Part shown: positions 24,368-33,284 of the stretch, piece by piece
Position numbering within the stretch: the first letter of the stretch is position 1
Layout of the letters: the number at the start of each line of letters is the position of its first letter
Virus record (IMG/VR): IMGVR_UViG_3300035670_000050
Span: 56,164-120,163 of that record
Source of the DNA: a virus
Direction: 5' to 3' (one strand)
Length of the DNA: 64,000 bases
Translations under genes and position numbers: made by a program
Notes under the pieces: model-generated
What the model was told of the DNA's origin: nothing
The model's input: the letters and a program-made list of their open reading frames with translations, nothing else
Database searches by the model: none

Positions 24368-25402
24368 ATGGGCGTTATAACACGATTATTGGCAAAAGAA
24401 ATTTCAAATACTAATTTAGAAAATTCTAGTTTGGTAAATAGTTATATTGGCGATATGCCTAATCCAACTGTATCTGATATTGGCGATATTTTTTATAATA
24501 TGTCTACAGGTAAAATAAAGGCGGTAGGTTTAATTTTAAATTATGCTATAACTCAAACATGGTCAACTAGTGGTAATTTAATTCAAGCTAGATTAGAACA
24601 TGCTGGTGCTGGTACTCAATATGCAGCATTAGCTTTTGGTGGTTTTGCTAATTATAATAGTGGTTTTACTCGTTTATCCTCAACAGAAGAATACAATGGT
24701 ACATCATGGTCAGCTGGTGGTAGTTTAATTACAGGTAGATATAAACATTCTGGTGCTGGTACTCAAGATGCAGGATTAGCTTTTGGTGGTTTTGATATAA
24801 ATAATGCTTATCTATCCTCAACAGAAGAATATAATGGTACATCATGGTCAGCTGGTGGTAATTTAATTACAGGTAGATATGAACATGCTGGTGCTGGTAC
24901 TCAAGATGCAGGATTAGCTTTTAGTGGTTTTAACTCCAGTGGTCTGTTATCAACCTCAACAGAAGAATACAATGGTACATCATGGTCAGCTGGAGGTAAT
25001 TTAATTACAGGTAGGTATTCTTTTGCTGGTACTGGTACTCAAGATGCAGCATTAGCTTTTGGTGGTTGGGCTAGTGGTCTTACACTCTCAACAGAAGAAT
25101 ACAATGGTACATCATGGTCAGCTGGTGGTAATTTAAGTACAGGTAGAGATTCTCTAGTTGGTGCTGGTACCGCAGACGCAGGATTAGCTTTTGGTGGTTA
25201 TAATTGGGGTCGTCTTTCATTAACAGAAGAATACGATGGTACATCATGGTCAGCTGGTGGTAATTTAATTCAAGCTAGAGTAGAACATGCTGGTGCTGGC
25301 ATTCAAAATGCAGCATTAACTTTTGGTGGGGATAGTTTTGGTTATCCATCATCTTCAACAGAAGAATACAATCAAATTGTACCTGCAATAAATACAATAT
25401 AA
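24368..25402 (+). CDS. Kelch-propeller adhesin D, 344 aa
   Basis: It starts 3 nt after adhesin C. An N-terminal docking peptide (GVITRLLAKEISNTNLENSS) and fibre-base motif (NPTVSDIGDIFYNMSTGKIK) lead into six kelch-like repeats (~residues 64-335) with the framework GGNLITGRYxHAGAGTQDAG, LAFGG, variable loop, STEEYNGTSWSA. Framework similarity to A and C is very high at the DNA level, while the loops after each FGG (FANYNSGFTRLS, FDINNAYLS, WASGLTLS and so on) differ. It ends in QIVPAINTI. Confidence 0.78.
   Translation: MGVITRLLAKEISNTNLENSSLVNSYIGDMPNPTVSDIGDIFYNMSTGKIKAVGLILNYAITQTWSTSGNLIQARLEHAGAGTQYAALAFGGFANYNSGFTRLSSTEEYNGTSWSAGGSLITGRYKHSGAGTQDAGLAFGGFDINNAYLSSTEEYNGTSWSAGGNLITGRYEHAGAGTQDAGLAFSGFNSSGLLSTSTEEYNGTSWSAGGNLITGRYSFAGTGTQDAALAFGGWASGLTLSTEEYNGTSWSAGGNLSTGRDSLVGAGTADAGLAFGGYNWGRLSLTEEYDGTSWSAGGNLIQARVEHAGAGIQNAALTFGGDSFGYPSSSTEEYNQIVPAINTI
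24560..25372 (+). repeat. Six kelch-like repeats in adhesin D
   Basis: Six units. The 20-base framework words GAAGAATACAATGGTACATC and TCATGGTCAGCTGGTGGTAA recur within this gene and in adhesins A-C. Confidence 0.9.
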
Positions 25403-25428
25403 TTTACATAATTTTTATAGGATTTAAT

Positions 25429-26148
25429 ATGGAAAACAACAATGAATTGCGTAATATAATACCAACTTTTGCCAATCAAAAAGAATTTTTAATTAATATT
25501 CTTGATGAAGACGATTTCTCTAAATTGGTAAAACTCAAAGACGAACTAAAAGATACATGGTCCAAAAAACAAATTTTTAGAACTGAAACGGAAATGAGAG
25601 TGTCGGTTTTAAATGATGCTAAATTTCCAACTAATGCATCAAAATATTGGCAATGTGTCCGTGAGCAAAATGCTTTTTTTGAAACTACAATGCAACTTTC
25701 TTTTGAATATCGTAAAAACGAAATAGAGATTAAAAAACTTCAAAGAAATTTAGAAAAAGAAGAAGATGAATTAGAGAAAGAACTTATTCAAATTGAAATT
25801 GAACAAAAACTTTATGGTAGAGCCAACATGCAATTAGTTGCTAAAGATAGAATTCGTGAACTTGATCTTTGGTCTAAAATAAAAGCTGAACTTGATGATG
25901 GTTCTTTTGACACACAAAATGTAAATACACATCAAGAAGAATCTTTATTGTTGACTCTACAAAATAGAGCAAATATGATCTCACCAAATGCAGCTCCAGC
26001 TGAAGTCATGAATATTTTAGGACCATTAAAAACTGCTCAAAGAATTTCTACAGAAAAAACTCAAGAAAATTTAAAGTTGTCAACAGTAACAAATAATTTA
26101 AATACTTTTACTTTGAAAGATTTAAATAAAGAGTATATTCAAAAATGA
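25429..26148 (+). CDS. Conserved coiled-coil protein, unknown
   Basis: A 239-residue protein with Shine-Dalgarno-like AGGA. The centre (~residues 90-145) is a charged helix (EIEIKKLQRNLEKEEDELEK), preceded by YWQCVREQNAFFETTMQLSF. The C-terminus is polar. No catalytic or membrane signature is visible. Proteins of this size and layout occur near fibre and neck genes of marine T4-like phages and are usually labelled hypothetical or virion structural. It overlaps the glycosyltransferase downstream by 4 nt. Confidence 0.6.
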   Translation: MENNNELRNIIPTFANQKEFLINILDEDDFSKLVKLKDELKDTWSKKQIFRTETEMRVSVLNDAKFPTNASKYWQCVREQNAFFETTMQLSFEYRKNEIEIKKLQRNLEKEEDELEKELIQIEIEQKLYGRANMQLVAKDRIRELDLWSKIKAELDDGSFDTQNVNTHQEESLLLTLQNRANMISPNAAPAEVMNILGPLKTAQRISTEKTQENLKLSTVTNNLNTFTLKDLNKEYIQK

Positions 26149-27698
26149 TACCTAATATATTATGGCAAACTTGGAAAACTGAAGATATTCCAAAGTCTTT
26201 AAAGAATCAATACAATTCTTGGAAGTATAGTAATCCACATTTAAAAAGAAAAATTAGTAGTGATGAAATGTGTTCTGCTTTTATATTACAGAATTTTGGA
26301 GAAGAAGTGCATAGGTTGTATGAATCATTGCCACAACCAATTATGCGAGCAGATTTTTGGCGTTTAGCAGTAATTTATATTTATGGAGGTTACTATTCAG
26401 ATTTGGATGTTACTTGTAAGAAAAATTTAAATGAGTTTGTAAATGGTAAAGTAAAAGCAGTATTCATGAAAGAATTAGACAACATAGCTAATTTCTTTTT
26501 TGGAGCTGAAAGAAATCATCCAGTTTTAAAATTAGCATTAGACTATATGATTGAAGAAGCAAAATCAATAACAGATAAAGATACACAATCATATGGTATG
26601 CATAATTTACATCGAGCAGTGCGTGAATACTATTCTGTTATAGGAAATAATTATATTGACAATGAAGATGTTCAATTTTTAAATAATGAATTACTAATAG
26701 AAAAAAATATTTTTATTCATCATGCAGCTAGTAATATGAATCATTTAAATGATTATGATTCTTGGAGAATGTCTAATTTAATAATGCAAGAAAAAAGAAA
26801 CCAATCTAACAATATATTATTTTTTACAACATTTAATGAAAATGGTTTTTTATTGTATGGTAAAAAATGGATAGAAACATTTATACAAGTTTCAAATTTT
26901 TATACTTCTTTTAAAGCTAAAATTTATTATGAAGGAAATGTACCACAAATAAATCATCCTAATATCACATATGTAGATTTTAATACAGAAATACCACATC
27001 ATGACAGTTGGAAAAAAGAATTGAGAAAAAAATCAAAACATGCTGATTATGTAAAAACAATGATAGAGAGATTTAGTTATAAATCTTTTGTTATTCAAGA
27101 TGTATTACAAAAACATAATGACGATTATTTAATTTGGCTTGATGGAGATTGCGTATTTAAACAAGCCGATTATACAAATTTTCCAAAAAATATTTTGGGA
27201 GATAATTTTTTAGCTTGTCAAGTAGAAGAAAATTGGGATTTAAATCATGTTGAAAGTGGTATTTTAATTTTTAATGGTAAACATAATGACATTAAAATAT
27301 TCAATGAAGCTTTTATAGAAAATTATAAATTTGAAAGACTTCTTCCTATGGGTGAACCATATGATGGATTTGTAGTTTTTAAGTCATTAAAAGAAACTGA
27401 TTTAAAATATGTAAATTTAAATTCCAAGTATGGTAAAGGAGGAATACAGTCTGATCCTAACTGTACTTTTCAACACCCAGAAATTAAATCTAAATTTATA
27501 CACAATATTGGTTGGACTGGTAAAAATCAATATGAAAATTGGGATAGAATTTTCAGAATTGACGATACTTATAAAAAAATGAAATCATTTTTGTTTGGTA
27601 ATCCAAGTAATTCATCTGAAGAAATGAAAAAACGCAAAACAAAAATTGAATCTCTGTTAAATAAAAAAGGTAGTTTTTTATCTTCAAAAAAATTATGA
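26145..27698 (+). CDS. Two-domain glycosyltransferase (GT32-like N-terminus)
   Basis: A 517-residue protein with two glycosyltransferase-like parts. N-terminal domain: PNILWQTWKTEDIPKSLK, RADFWRLAVIYIYGGYYSDL and the DLD motif at 86-88 are typical of the DXD sugar-binding family (GT32, Och1-like). C-terminal domain from ~residue 222 (NNILFFTTFNENG) has DDYLIWLDGDCVFK, a second candidate nucleotide-sugar metal site, and resembles phage GT-A proteins. It sits between adhesin genes and neck genes and is coupled by 4-nt overlaps on both sides. Targets could be virion proteins or host glycans; the sequence does not decide. Confidence 0.78.
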   Translation: MIPNILWQTWKTEDIPKSLKNQYNSWKYSNPHLKRKISSDEMCSAFILQNFGEEVHRLYESLPQPIMRADFWRLAVIYIYGGYYSDLDVTCKKNLNEFVNGKVKAVFMKELDNIANFFFGAERNHPVLKLALDYMIEEAKSITDKDTQSYGMHNLHRAVREYYSVIGNNYIDNEDVQFLNNELLIEKNIFIHHAASNMNHLNDYDSWRMSNLIMQEKRNQSNNILFFTTFNENGFLLYGKKWIETFIQVSNFYTSFKAKIYYEGNVPQINHPNITYVDFNTEIPHHDSWKKELRKKSKHADYVKTMIERFSYKSFVIQDVLQKHNDDYLIWLDGDCVFKQADYTNFPKNILGDNFLACQVEENWDLNHVESGILIFNGKHNDIKIFNEAFIENYKFERLLPMGEPYDGFVVFKSLKETDLKYVNLNSKYGKGGIQSDPNCTFQHPEIKSKFIHNIGWTGKNQYENWDRIFRIDDTYKKMKSFLFGNPSNSSEEMKKRKTKIESLLNKKGSFLSSKKL

Positions 27699-28462
27699 AA
27701 GACAATATCGTTATAGTAACTGGAGGTTTTGACCCCATTCATTCTGGGCATATTTCTTATATACATGATGCTCAAAATTATGGAAGAGTTGTTGTGGGTG
27801 TTAATAGTGATGAGTGGTTGATAAAGAAAAAAGGCCAAGCATTCATGCCATTTGAAGAGAGAATTAATATAGTTAAAAATATAAAGGGCGTGATGTTGGC
27901 GATAGGTTTTAATGACTCTGATGGATCTGCTTGTGATTCTATCTCTGTAGTAAAAAGTATGTTCCCAAAACAAAAAATCATATTTGCAAATGGTGGAGAT
28001 AGAACAAAAACCAACATACCAGAAATGAATAATTTTAAAGACGATCCTCAAGTAGAATTTAAATTTGGTGTAGGTGGCGAAAATAAAAAGAATAGTTCTA
28101 GTTGGATATTGTCTGAATGGAAACACCCTACCGAAAATAGAGTATGGGGTAAATTTATGACATATTATGATTCTAAAACAACAAAGATTAAAAGATTGAT
28201 ATTGGAACCTGGCAAATCAATTTCAATGCAATACCATGAAAACAGAAATGAGTTTTGGTTTGTTGAAGAAGGGTTTGGTAAAATAACGACATTGATTAAT
28301 GACGAAGAAGTTTTAGTAAAAAATATTCAAAAACATGACAGTTATTTCGTTGAACTTAAAAAATGGCACAGGTTAGAAAATGTAGGTAAAGATAATTTAT
28401 GTATTATTGAAATACAGTATGGAAAAGAATGTATAGAAGAAGATATTATTAGAAAGCTTTAA
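27695..28462 (+). CDS. Cytidylyltransferase-cupin fusion (nucleotide-sugar enzyme)
   Basis: A 255-residue protein. Residues ~5-140 form a nucleotidyltransferase of the TagD/RfaE-C type: TGGFDPIHSGH with the HxGH motif at 16-19, VVGVNSDEWLIKKKG, FMPFEERINIV, and an SSSW segment equivalent to the family's C-terminal signature. Residues ~149-255 form a cupin like the C-terminal domain of mannose-6-phosphate isomerase (WGKFMTYYDSKTTKIKRLIL, SMQYHENRNEFWFVEEG, KKWHRLENVG), with likely metal ligands in QYHENRNE and KWH. The fusion suggests activation of a sugar phosphate with a coupled isomerase or epimerase step, feeding the glycosyltransferase upstream. The substrate is unknown. Confidence 0.8.
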   Translation: MKDNIVIVTGGFDPIHSGHISYIHDAQNYGRVVVGVNSDEWLIKKKGQAFMPFEERINIVKNIKGVMLAIGFNDSDGSACDSISVVKSMFPKQKIIFANGGDRTKTNIPEMNNFKDDPQVEFKFGVGGENKKNSSSWILSEWKHPTENRVWGKFMTYYDSKTTKIKRLILEPGKSISMQYHENRNEFWFVEEGFGKITTLINDEEVLVKNIQKHDSYFVELKKWHRLENVGKDNLCIIEIQYGKECIEEDIIRKL

Positions 28463-28473
28463 ATTATTGTTCG

Positions 28474-28481
28474 TATAAATA
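28474..28481 (+). promoter_or_regulatory. Late promoter box TATAAATA before gp13
   Basis: An exact T4-type late -10 element (TATAAATA) ending 23 bases before the gp13 ATG. The same exact box at a nearly identical distance precedes the genes at 40309 and 43074. Confidence 0.65.
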
Positions 28482-28504
28482 GACTATAAAACAAAGGGTT
28501 TTAT

Positions 28505-29458
28505 ATGTCTACACCAACAACTAGAGCACAATTTAAAGATTATTGTCTTCGTAGATTAGGATGGCCAGTAATCGATATAAATGTTGATGATGATCAAATT
28601 GATGATCGTATAGATGATGCATTACAGTTTTTTCAAGACTATCACTATGATGGTACAGAAAAATTGTATATGAAACATCAAATCACTCAAGCTGATATTG
28701 ATCGTCGTTGGATTTACTGCCCAGATCCCGTAACTTTTGTAACTGGTGTATTAAGATTTGATGACTCAAATTCATCAATCAATATGTTTGATCTGCGTTA
28801 CCAATTAAGACTTCATGATCTGTATGATTTTACATCGGTATCTTATGTGTCTTATGAAATAACAATGCAACATATCACAACACTCAATCTTCTTTTCTCT
28901 GGTACTCCACAATTTAGATTCAATCGTAAACAAAACAAATTGTTTCTTGACATAGATTGGACAAGAGATTTAGATGTTGGTGAATATGTAATTGTAGAAT
29001 GTTATCGTAAGTTAATACCAGATGTTATAAACCTTACAGGTACAGTTACATTAGATAACACATCTAAAATTGTAATTGGAACTAACACAATTTTTGATCA
29101 AGAAATTGTTGAAAACGATGTTGTGAGTTTTGGCAATGAAAGTCTTCAAGTCCGTAAAATAAAATCTCCAACAGAAATAGAATTGGTATATGAACCAACA
29201 CAATCTGGTTCAAATGTATCTATGACAGTTGCTGGAAATACAGATGTTTGGAATGACAGATTTTTAAAACGATACGCTACTGCAAAAATTAAATATCAAT
29301 GGGGAACTAATTTAAGTAAGTTTGCAGGTATACAATTACCTGGTGGAGTTACATTAGATGGCCCTCGTATCATGCAAGAAGCACAAGAAGAACTAAGTAA
29401 GATAGAAGAAGAAATGTATCAGATGGGATCTCTTCCTTCTGAAATCTTTATTGGATAA
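28505..29458 (+). CDS. gp13: Neck protein gp13
   Basis: A 317-residue protein (T4 gp13 is 309). The N-terminus TRAQFKDYCLRRLGWPVIDI, then DDQIDDRIDDALQFFQDYHY, is the recognisable gp13 signature. The order gp13-gp14-gp15 with minimal spacing confirms it. gp13 forms the neck with gp14 after DNA packaging and seals the portal. A late promoter box lies just upstream. A ~50-residue beta insert (TVTLDNTSKIVIGTNTIFDQ) near residue 185 looks like an embellishment. Confidence 0.9.
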   Translation: MSTPTTRAQFKDYCLRRLGWPVIDINVDDDQIDDRIDDALQFFQDYHYDGTEKLYMKHQITQADIDRRWIYCPDPVTFVTGVLRFDDSNSSINMFDLRYQLRLHDLYDFTSVSYVSYEITMQHITTLNLLFSGTPQFRFNRKQNKLFLDIDWTRDLDVGEYVIVECYRKLIPDVINLTGTVTLDNTSKIVIGTNTIFDQEIVENDVVSFGNESLQVRKIKSPTEIELVYEPTQSGSNVSMTVAGNTDVWNDRFLKRYATAKIKYQWGTNLSKFAGIQLPGGVTLDGPRIMQEAQEELSKIEEEMYQMGSLPSEIFIG

Positions 29459-29461
29459 ATT

Positions 29462-30364
29462 GTGGCAACAAATTTCTATTTTAACAATTTTCCAGCAAAT
29501 CATATAACACAAGAACAACTTCTTGTAGAAGACCTTGTAATTGAGGCCATGCAGATACATGGTATGGATGTATATTATTTACCTAAATCTAATGAATCAG
29601 AAACAGACTATTTGTTTGGAGATGAACCACTAAAACAATTTACTAGAGCTCATTCAATTGAAATGTATCTAGAGAATGTCTCTGGCATGGATGGTGAAGG
29701 TGATTTTATTTCTAAATTTGGTTTAGAGATTCGTGATGAAGTTCAATTATTAGTATCTAGAAGAAGATTTAAATTTGCTACAGCCGGGTCTAATCTAATA
29801 CGACCAAGAGAAGGCGATTTAGTTTACATACCTTTAGTTGAGAATTTTTTTGAGATTACATTTGTAGAACATGAAAATGATCAGGCTATGTTCTATACTT
29901 TAGGCAGAGGTCGTGGTGGTAATGTTTATGTATATGCTCTTAAATTAAAACAATTTGTTTTCTCTAATGAGATTGTAGAAACTGGCATAGAAGAAATTGA
30001 TAGTCAAATTAGAGATAGTTATGCAAGAACAAAAATTACATTATCAAGCGGTTCTGGCCAATATATAAATGATGAAATTGTTTACCAAGGAACAGATTTA
30101 GCAAATGCAACAGCACAAGCTTTAGTTTATAGTTCTGTAACAAATGGCCCAAATAAATTTGTTGAACTTTATAGAGTAAACGGTACTTTTGGATCAGGTA
30201 GTTTAATTGGCAATACTTCTGGTTCAATTTACACTTCAAATATAATTTCAGACTTTGCCACTTTAGATAATGCATTTGAAGATATTATAGACAACAATCG
30301 TATACAAACTGAGAGTGATGAAATATTAGATTGGTCTGAAAAAAATCCATTTGGAGAAGGTTAA
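29462..30364 (+). CDS. gp14: Neck protein gp14 (GTG start)
   Basis: A 300-residue protein starting at GTG 29462, 3 nt after gp13; no better ATG exists near the conserved N-terminus ATNFYFNNFPANHITQEQLL. HGMDVYYLPK and EIRDEVQLLVSRRRF are gp14 features. gp14 completes the neck and contacts gp13 and the tail. It is longer than T4 gp14 (256) because of a serine-rich beta insert around residues 190-260 (TLSSGSGQYINDEIVYQGTD). Its stop overlaps the gp15 start by one base. Confidence 0.88.
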   Translation: MATNFYFNNFPANHITQEQLLVEDLVIEAMQIHGMDVYYLPKSNESETDYLFGDEPLKQFTRAHSIEMYLENVSGMDGEGDFISKFGLEIRDEVQLLVSRRRFKFATAGSNLIRPREGDLVYIPLVENFFEITFVEHENDQAMFYTLGRGRGGNVYVYALKLKQFVFSNEIVETGIEEIDSQIRDSYARTKITLSSGSGQYINDEIVYQGTDLANATAQALVYSSVTNGPNKFVELYRVNGTFGSGSLIGNTSGSIYTSNIISDFATLDNAFEDIIDNNRIQTESDEILDWSEKNPFGEG

Positions 30365-31260
30365 TGTTAGGTAACCCACATTTTTATAATCGAACTATAA
30401 GAAAAGTTGTTGTAGCATTTGGCACACTTTTTAATGATTTAGAAATTATTCGTTTTAATAAAGCCAATCAACCACAATTAAAAATGACTGTACCATTATC
30501 TTATGGTGCTAAAGAAAAATATTTAACACGAATTCTTTCTGATCCAAATTTAACAAAATCTGTAAACACAGTAGTACCAAGAATGTCTTTCAATCTTGAT
30601 AGTTTGTCATATGACATATCTAGAAAACAACAAAGTCTTTTACAAAATTTTGCATATAATTCTGAGAGTGGTTTAAGTACACAGTTTGTTCCAGTACCAT
30701 ATAATTTTGAATTTTCTTTGTCTATATTTGTTAGACACACAGAAGACGGTACTCAAATACTTGAACAGATACTTCCATTTTTTACACCAGATTTTACTGT
30801 AACAGTTGATTTTATAAATGCATTTGAACAAAAATATGATATGCCAATCATATTGAATTCTGTAACATCAAATGTTGATTATGAAGGTGATATGTCAACA
30901 ACAAGACTTATTATTTGGGACTTATCATTTACTGCAAAAGGTTACATATGGCCACCAGTTAAAGTTGGTGGTGGTTTAATTGGTCAATATAGTGATGTAG
31001 GTGGTCTAGATGGTACAGGTGGATTTGGTGGAGTTATAGGTAATGTATATGTTGATCCTACTTTGAATACTAAAACTGCAAAAGTTGAAGTTCAATCTAA
31101 TCCATTAGATGCTGAACCAGATGATGGATTTGGTTTTACTGAAACAATAACTGAATATTTTAATGCTCAACAATATTCAAATAATATTATTTCTTTATTT
31201 ACAACAGATTCTACAATTTTTTCTACAGATTCAATTATTATAACTACGGATAAACAATAA
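30364..31260 (+). CDS. gp15: Tail sheath stabilisation/terminator protein gp15
   Basis: A 298-residue protein (T4 gp15 is 272). The N-terminal YNRTIRKVVVAFGTLFNDLE, then MTVPLSYGAKEKYLTRI, is the signature of gp15, which caps the contractile sheath and joins tail to neck. It is coupled to gp14 and the next gene by one-base overlaps (TAATG). The last ~75 residues are glycine-rich then Ser/Thr-rich (GGLIGQYSDVGGLDGTGG, and SIIITTDKQ at the end). Confidence 0.9.
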   Translation: MLGNPHFYNRTIRKVVVAFGTLFNDLEIIRFNKANQPQLKMTVPLSYGAKEKYLTRILSDPNLTKSVNTVVPRMSFNLDSLSYDISRKQQSLLQNFAYNSESGLSTQFVPVPYNFEFSLSIFVRHTEDGTQILEQILPFFTPDFTVTVDFINAFEQKYDMPIILNSVTSNVDYEGDMSTTRLIIWDLSFTAKGYIWPPVKVGGGLIGQYSDVGGLDGTGGFGGVIGNVYVDPTLNTKTAKVEVQSNPLDAEPDDGFGFTETITEYFNAQQYSNNIISLFTTDSTIFSTDSIIITTDKQ

Positions 31261-33284
31261 TGGCAAAACAAACAATTAACATAGGCACAGGGCCAAATAC
31301 TGGTACAGGTGATCCTCTGCGTACAGCATTTATTAAAGTAAATGATAATTTTACTGAAGTTTATAATATTGCACAAGCATCTTATAATTATGCCAATAGT
31401 ATTGTTTCAGATACGCAAGTAGATCCTGTAGCTCGAGAAAAAGCAAATTTAGCATATACAACAGCTCAAGCAGCTGCAAATACAGTAATATACACACATA
31501 TAGAACTTACTGAAAGACATGAACCTACATCTAATATAATTACTTTTACACGAGCAGCAAATACGGATATTTCTGATGTTATAGACACTGGTCTTTCTCT
31601 TGCAAGGGCAAACAATGGACAAGGAATTTATAACTCTGCCGTAGAAGTAAGTTTTAATAGAGATGTAAGTCCAGCAAATACAGAATGGAATTGGACTGGT
31701 TGGAGTAATCTTGACAATGTTAAATTTAGACACTATAGAACTTTTACAGAAGCATTAAGAAAAAAAGTAGGAAGTAACATTGTTGGTGCAGAATTGGTTA
31801 TGCACGATATTACAAATGATAAGTATTATAAAGTAAAATTTACACAATGGGATTTAGGTGGTGTTGGGGGTGCAAATGGTTCTTTTGCTTACACTAGAGA
31901 ATTGATTGATACTTCTAATCAAGTTGGTGTTATTTTTGAAGATGGAACAACTCAAATTACTGCATCAGTTCCACTAGATTGGCCTGTTGTTTGGCTTGAT
32001 AATGATAACTATACAATAAGATCAATTGATTCTAAGAGAATTCTTCGTGGTTATGATATGACAATATCAGTACCAAGAGACAGTGACTTAGATTTTCCAA
32101 TAGGTTCAGAAGTTGGAATTATAACTGAAAGTATTGGAATAACAGTTGAAAGAGTTCAACACATTGAAGAAGTTGAAGCTCAAATTTATGCTGTTGGATC
32201 TGGAGAAGCAAGAGCATCATGGTTTATACCTGCCAGAAGTTTTGCTCGCTTGATTAAAATAGAAGAAAACATTTGGTATTTGGTTGTTGCAAATTATATA
32301 CAAGATGTTGCAGATTTAACCGATAATTCAAATATTATAAGTAGTATTTCTACTATAGCAAATTCAGCAAATGTATTAGCACAAGATGCTTATGATTATG
32401 CAAACACTCTTACAATATCAACATCTACGTTATCAAACAATTCATATTCTGTTATATTAACTGAAACTGGCAATTTATCTGTTTCTGAACCATTTGTGAT
32501 AGAACAAACAAGTGGTATTCCAGTATCTTATATATTTCAAGGTGGTTCTTTAACATTACCACAAATTGATTTGAAACCAGGTGATTCAGAAACAACAAAT
32601 ACTTGGATAAATGAAACGGGTCTTGAATCTTACAATGACACTTTGGCGATTGCTTTTACTGGAGCTGGGTTTTGGCAATTTAATAGAGATTTAACTTTAA
32701 CATTTCCAGATAATACAAATCAAAGCACGGCATTTACTGGGAATGCCGCAACAGTTGACATATTGGCTACAAATGGTTTAACCACTACGATGTATCCAAC
32801 ATTCGTAGATGCTACAACTGGATCTGTGGTTGTAAGAGCAGATACAGATTTATCCTATCGAACAGACAGTAACTTATTAACCGTTGGAAATATAACAACA
32901 AATGTTCTTAAAATTGAAGACGGTGTTCACGAAGTTTTAACCATCAGAGCTGGAGATGGTGGCGGATTTACATCAGATTTTGATTGTAGCACTGGATACA
33001 TATCTTACTGCACATCAGTAAGTGGTAACTGGACTGCTAACTTTACTAATTTAAACTTGGCCGAAGGTTATGCTACTGTATTAACCATAGTTATAGAACA
33101 AACAGGAACTCCTGGATATCCTAGTGCTGTTCAAATTGAAGGTAGTGCAAAAACACTCATATGGCAAGGCAATACTCTTCCAACACCAACTAACACTGGA
33201 ATAGATGTGGTAACATTTAGCATACTTTGCACCGGTATTAGCGGTAACGAATATGTTGTATTGGGTCAGATGACAGGATTCTAA
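31260..33284 (+). CDS. Fibre-like virion protein between gp15 and gp16
   Basis: A 674-residue protein. N-terminal INIGTGPNTGTGDPLRTAFI, then KVNDNFTEVYN, is a very common phage tail-fibre/baseplate module that occurs at the N-terminus of many fibre and cell-wall hydrolase-associated proteins. Further fibre-shaft text follows (VGVIFEDGTTQITAS, LTFPDNTNQSTAFTG, LLTVGNITTNVLKIEDG), then a C-terminal beta domain (TPGYPSAVQIEGSAK). In T4, gp15 and gp16 are adjacent; this gene is an insertion between them. A whisker/fibritin-like collar fibre is one possibility, given the neck neighbours. Confidence 0.7.
   Translation: MAKQTINIGTGPNTGTGDPLRTAFIKVNDNFTEVYNIAQASYNYANSIVSDTQVDPVAREKANLAYTTAQAAANTVIYTHIELTERHEPTSNIITFTRAANTDISDVIDTGLSLARANNGQGIYNSAVEVSFNRDVSPANTEWNWTGWSNLDNVKFRHYRTFTEALRKKVGSNIVGAELVMHDITNDKYYKVKFTQWDLGGVGGANGSFAYTRELIDTSNQVGVIFEDGTTQITASVPLDWPVVWLDNDNYTIRSIDSKRILRGYDMTISVPRDSDLDFPIGSEVGIITESIGITVERVQHIEEVEAQIYAVGSGEARASWFIPARSFARLIKIEENIWYLVVANYIQDVADLTDNSNIISSISTIANSANVLAQDAYDYANTLTISTSTLSNNSYSVILTETGNLSVSEPFVIEQTSGIPVSYIFQGGSLTLPQIDLKPGDSETTNTWINETGLESYNDTLAIAFTGAGFWQFNRDLTLTFPDNTNQSTAFTGNAATVDILATNGLTTTMYPTFVDATTGSVVVRADTDLSYRTDSNLLTVGNITTNVLKIEDGVHEVLTIRAGDGGGFTSDFDCSTGYISYCTSVSGNWTANFTNLNLAEGYATVLTIVIEQTGTPGYPSAVQIEGSAKTLIWQGNTLPTPTNTGIDVVTFSILCTGISGNEYVVLGQMTGF

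Noticed and set aside
19955-25372. Diversity-generating retroelement acting on the kelch loops
   Set aside because: No reverse transcriptase, template repeat or adenine-specific variable-repeat pattern is visible in the window; loops also differ in length, which DGRs do not cause.
27569-28126. 185-residue minus-strand frame opposite the cytidylyltransferase-cupin gene
   Set aside because: The plus strand carries clear HxGH and cupin motifs; the antisense frame has no recognisable domain or start signal.
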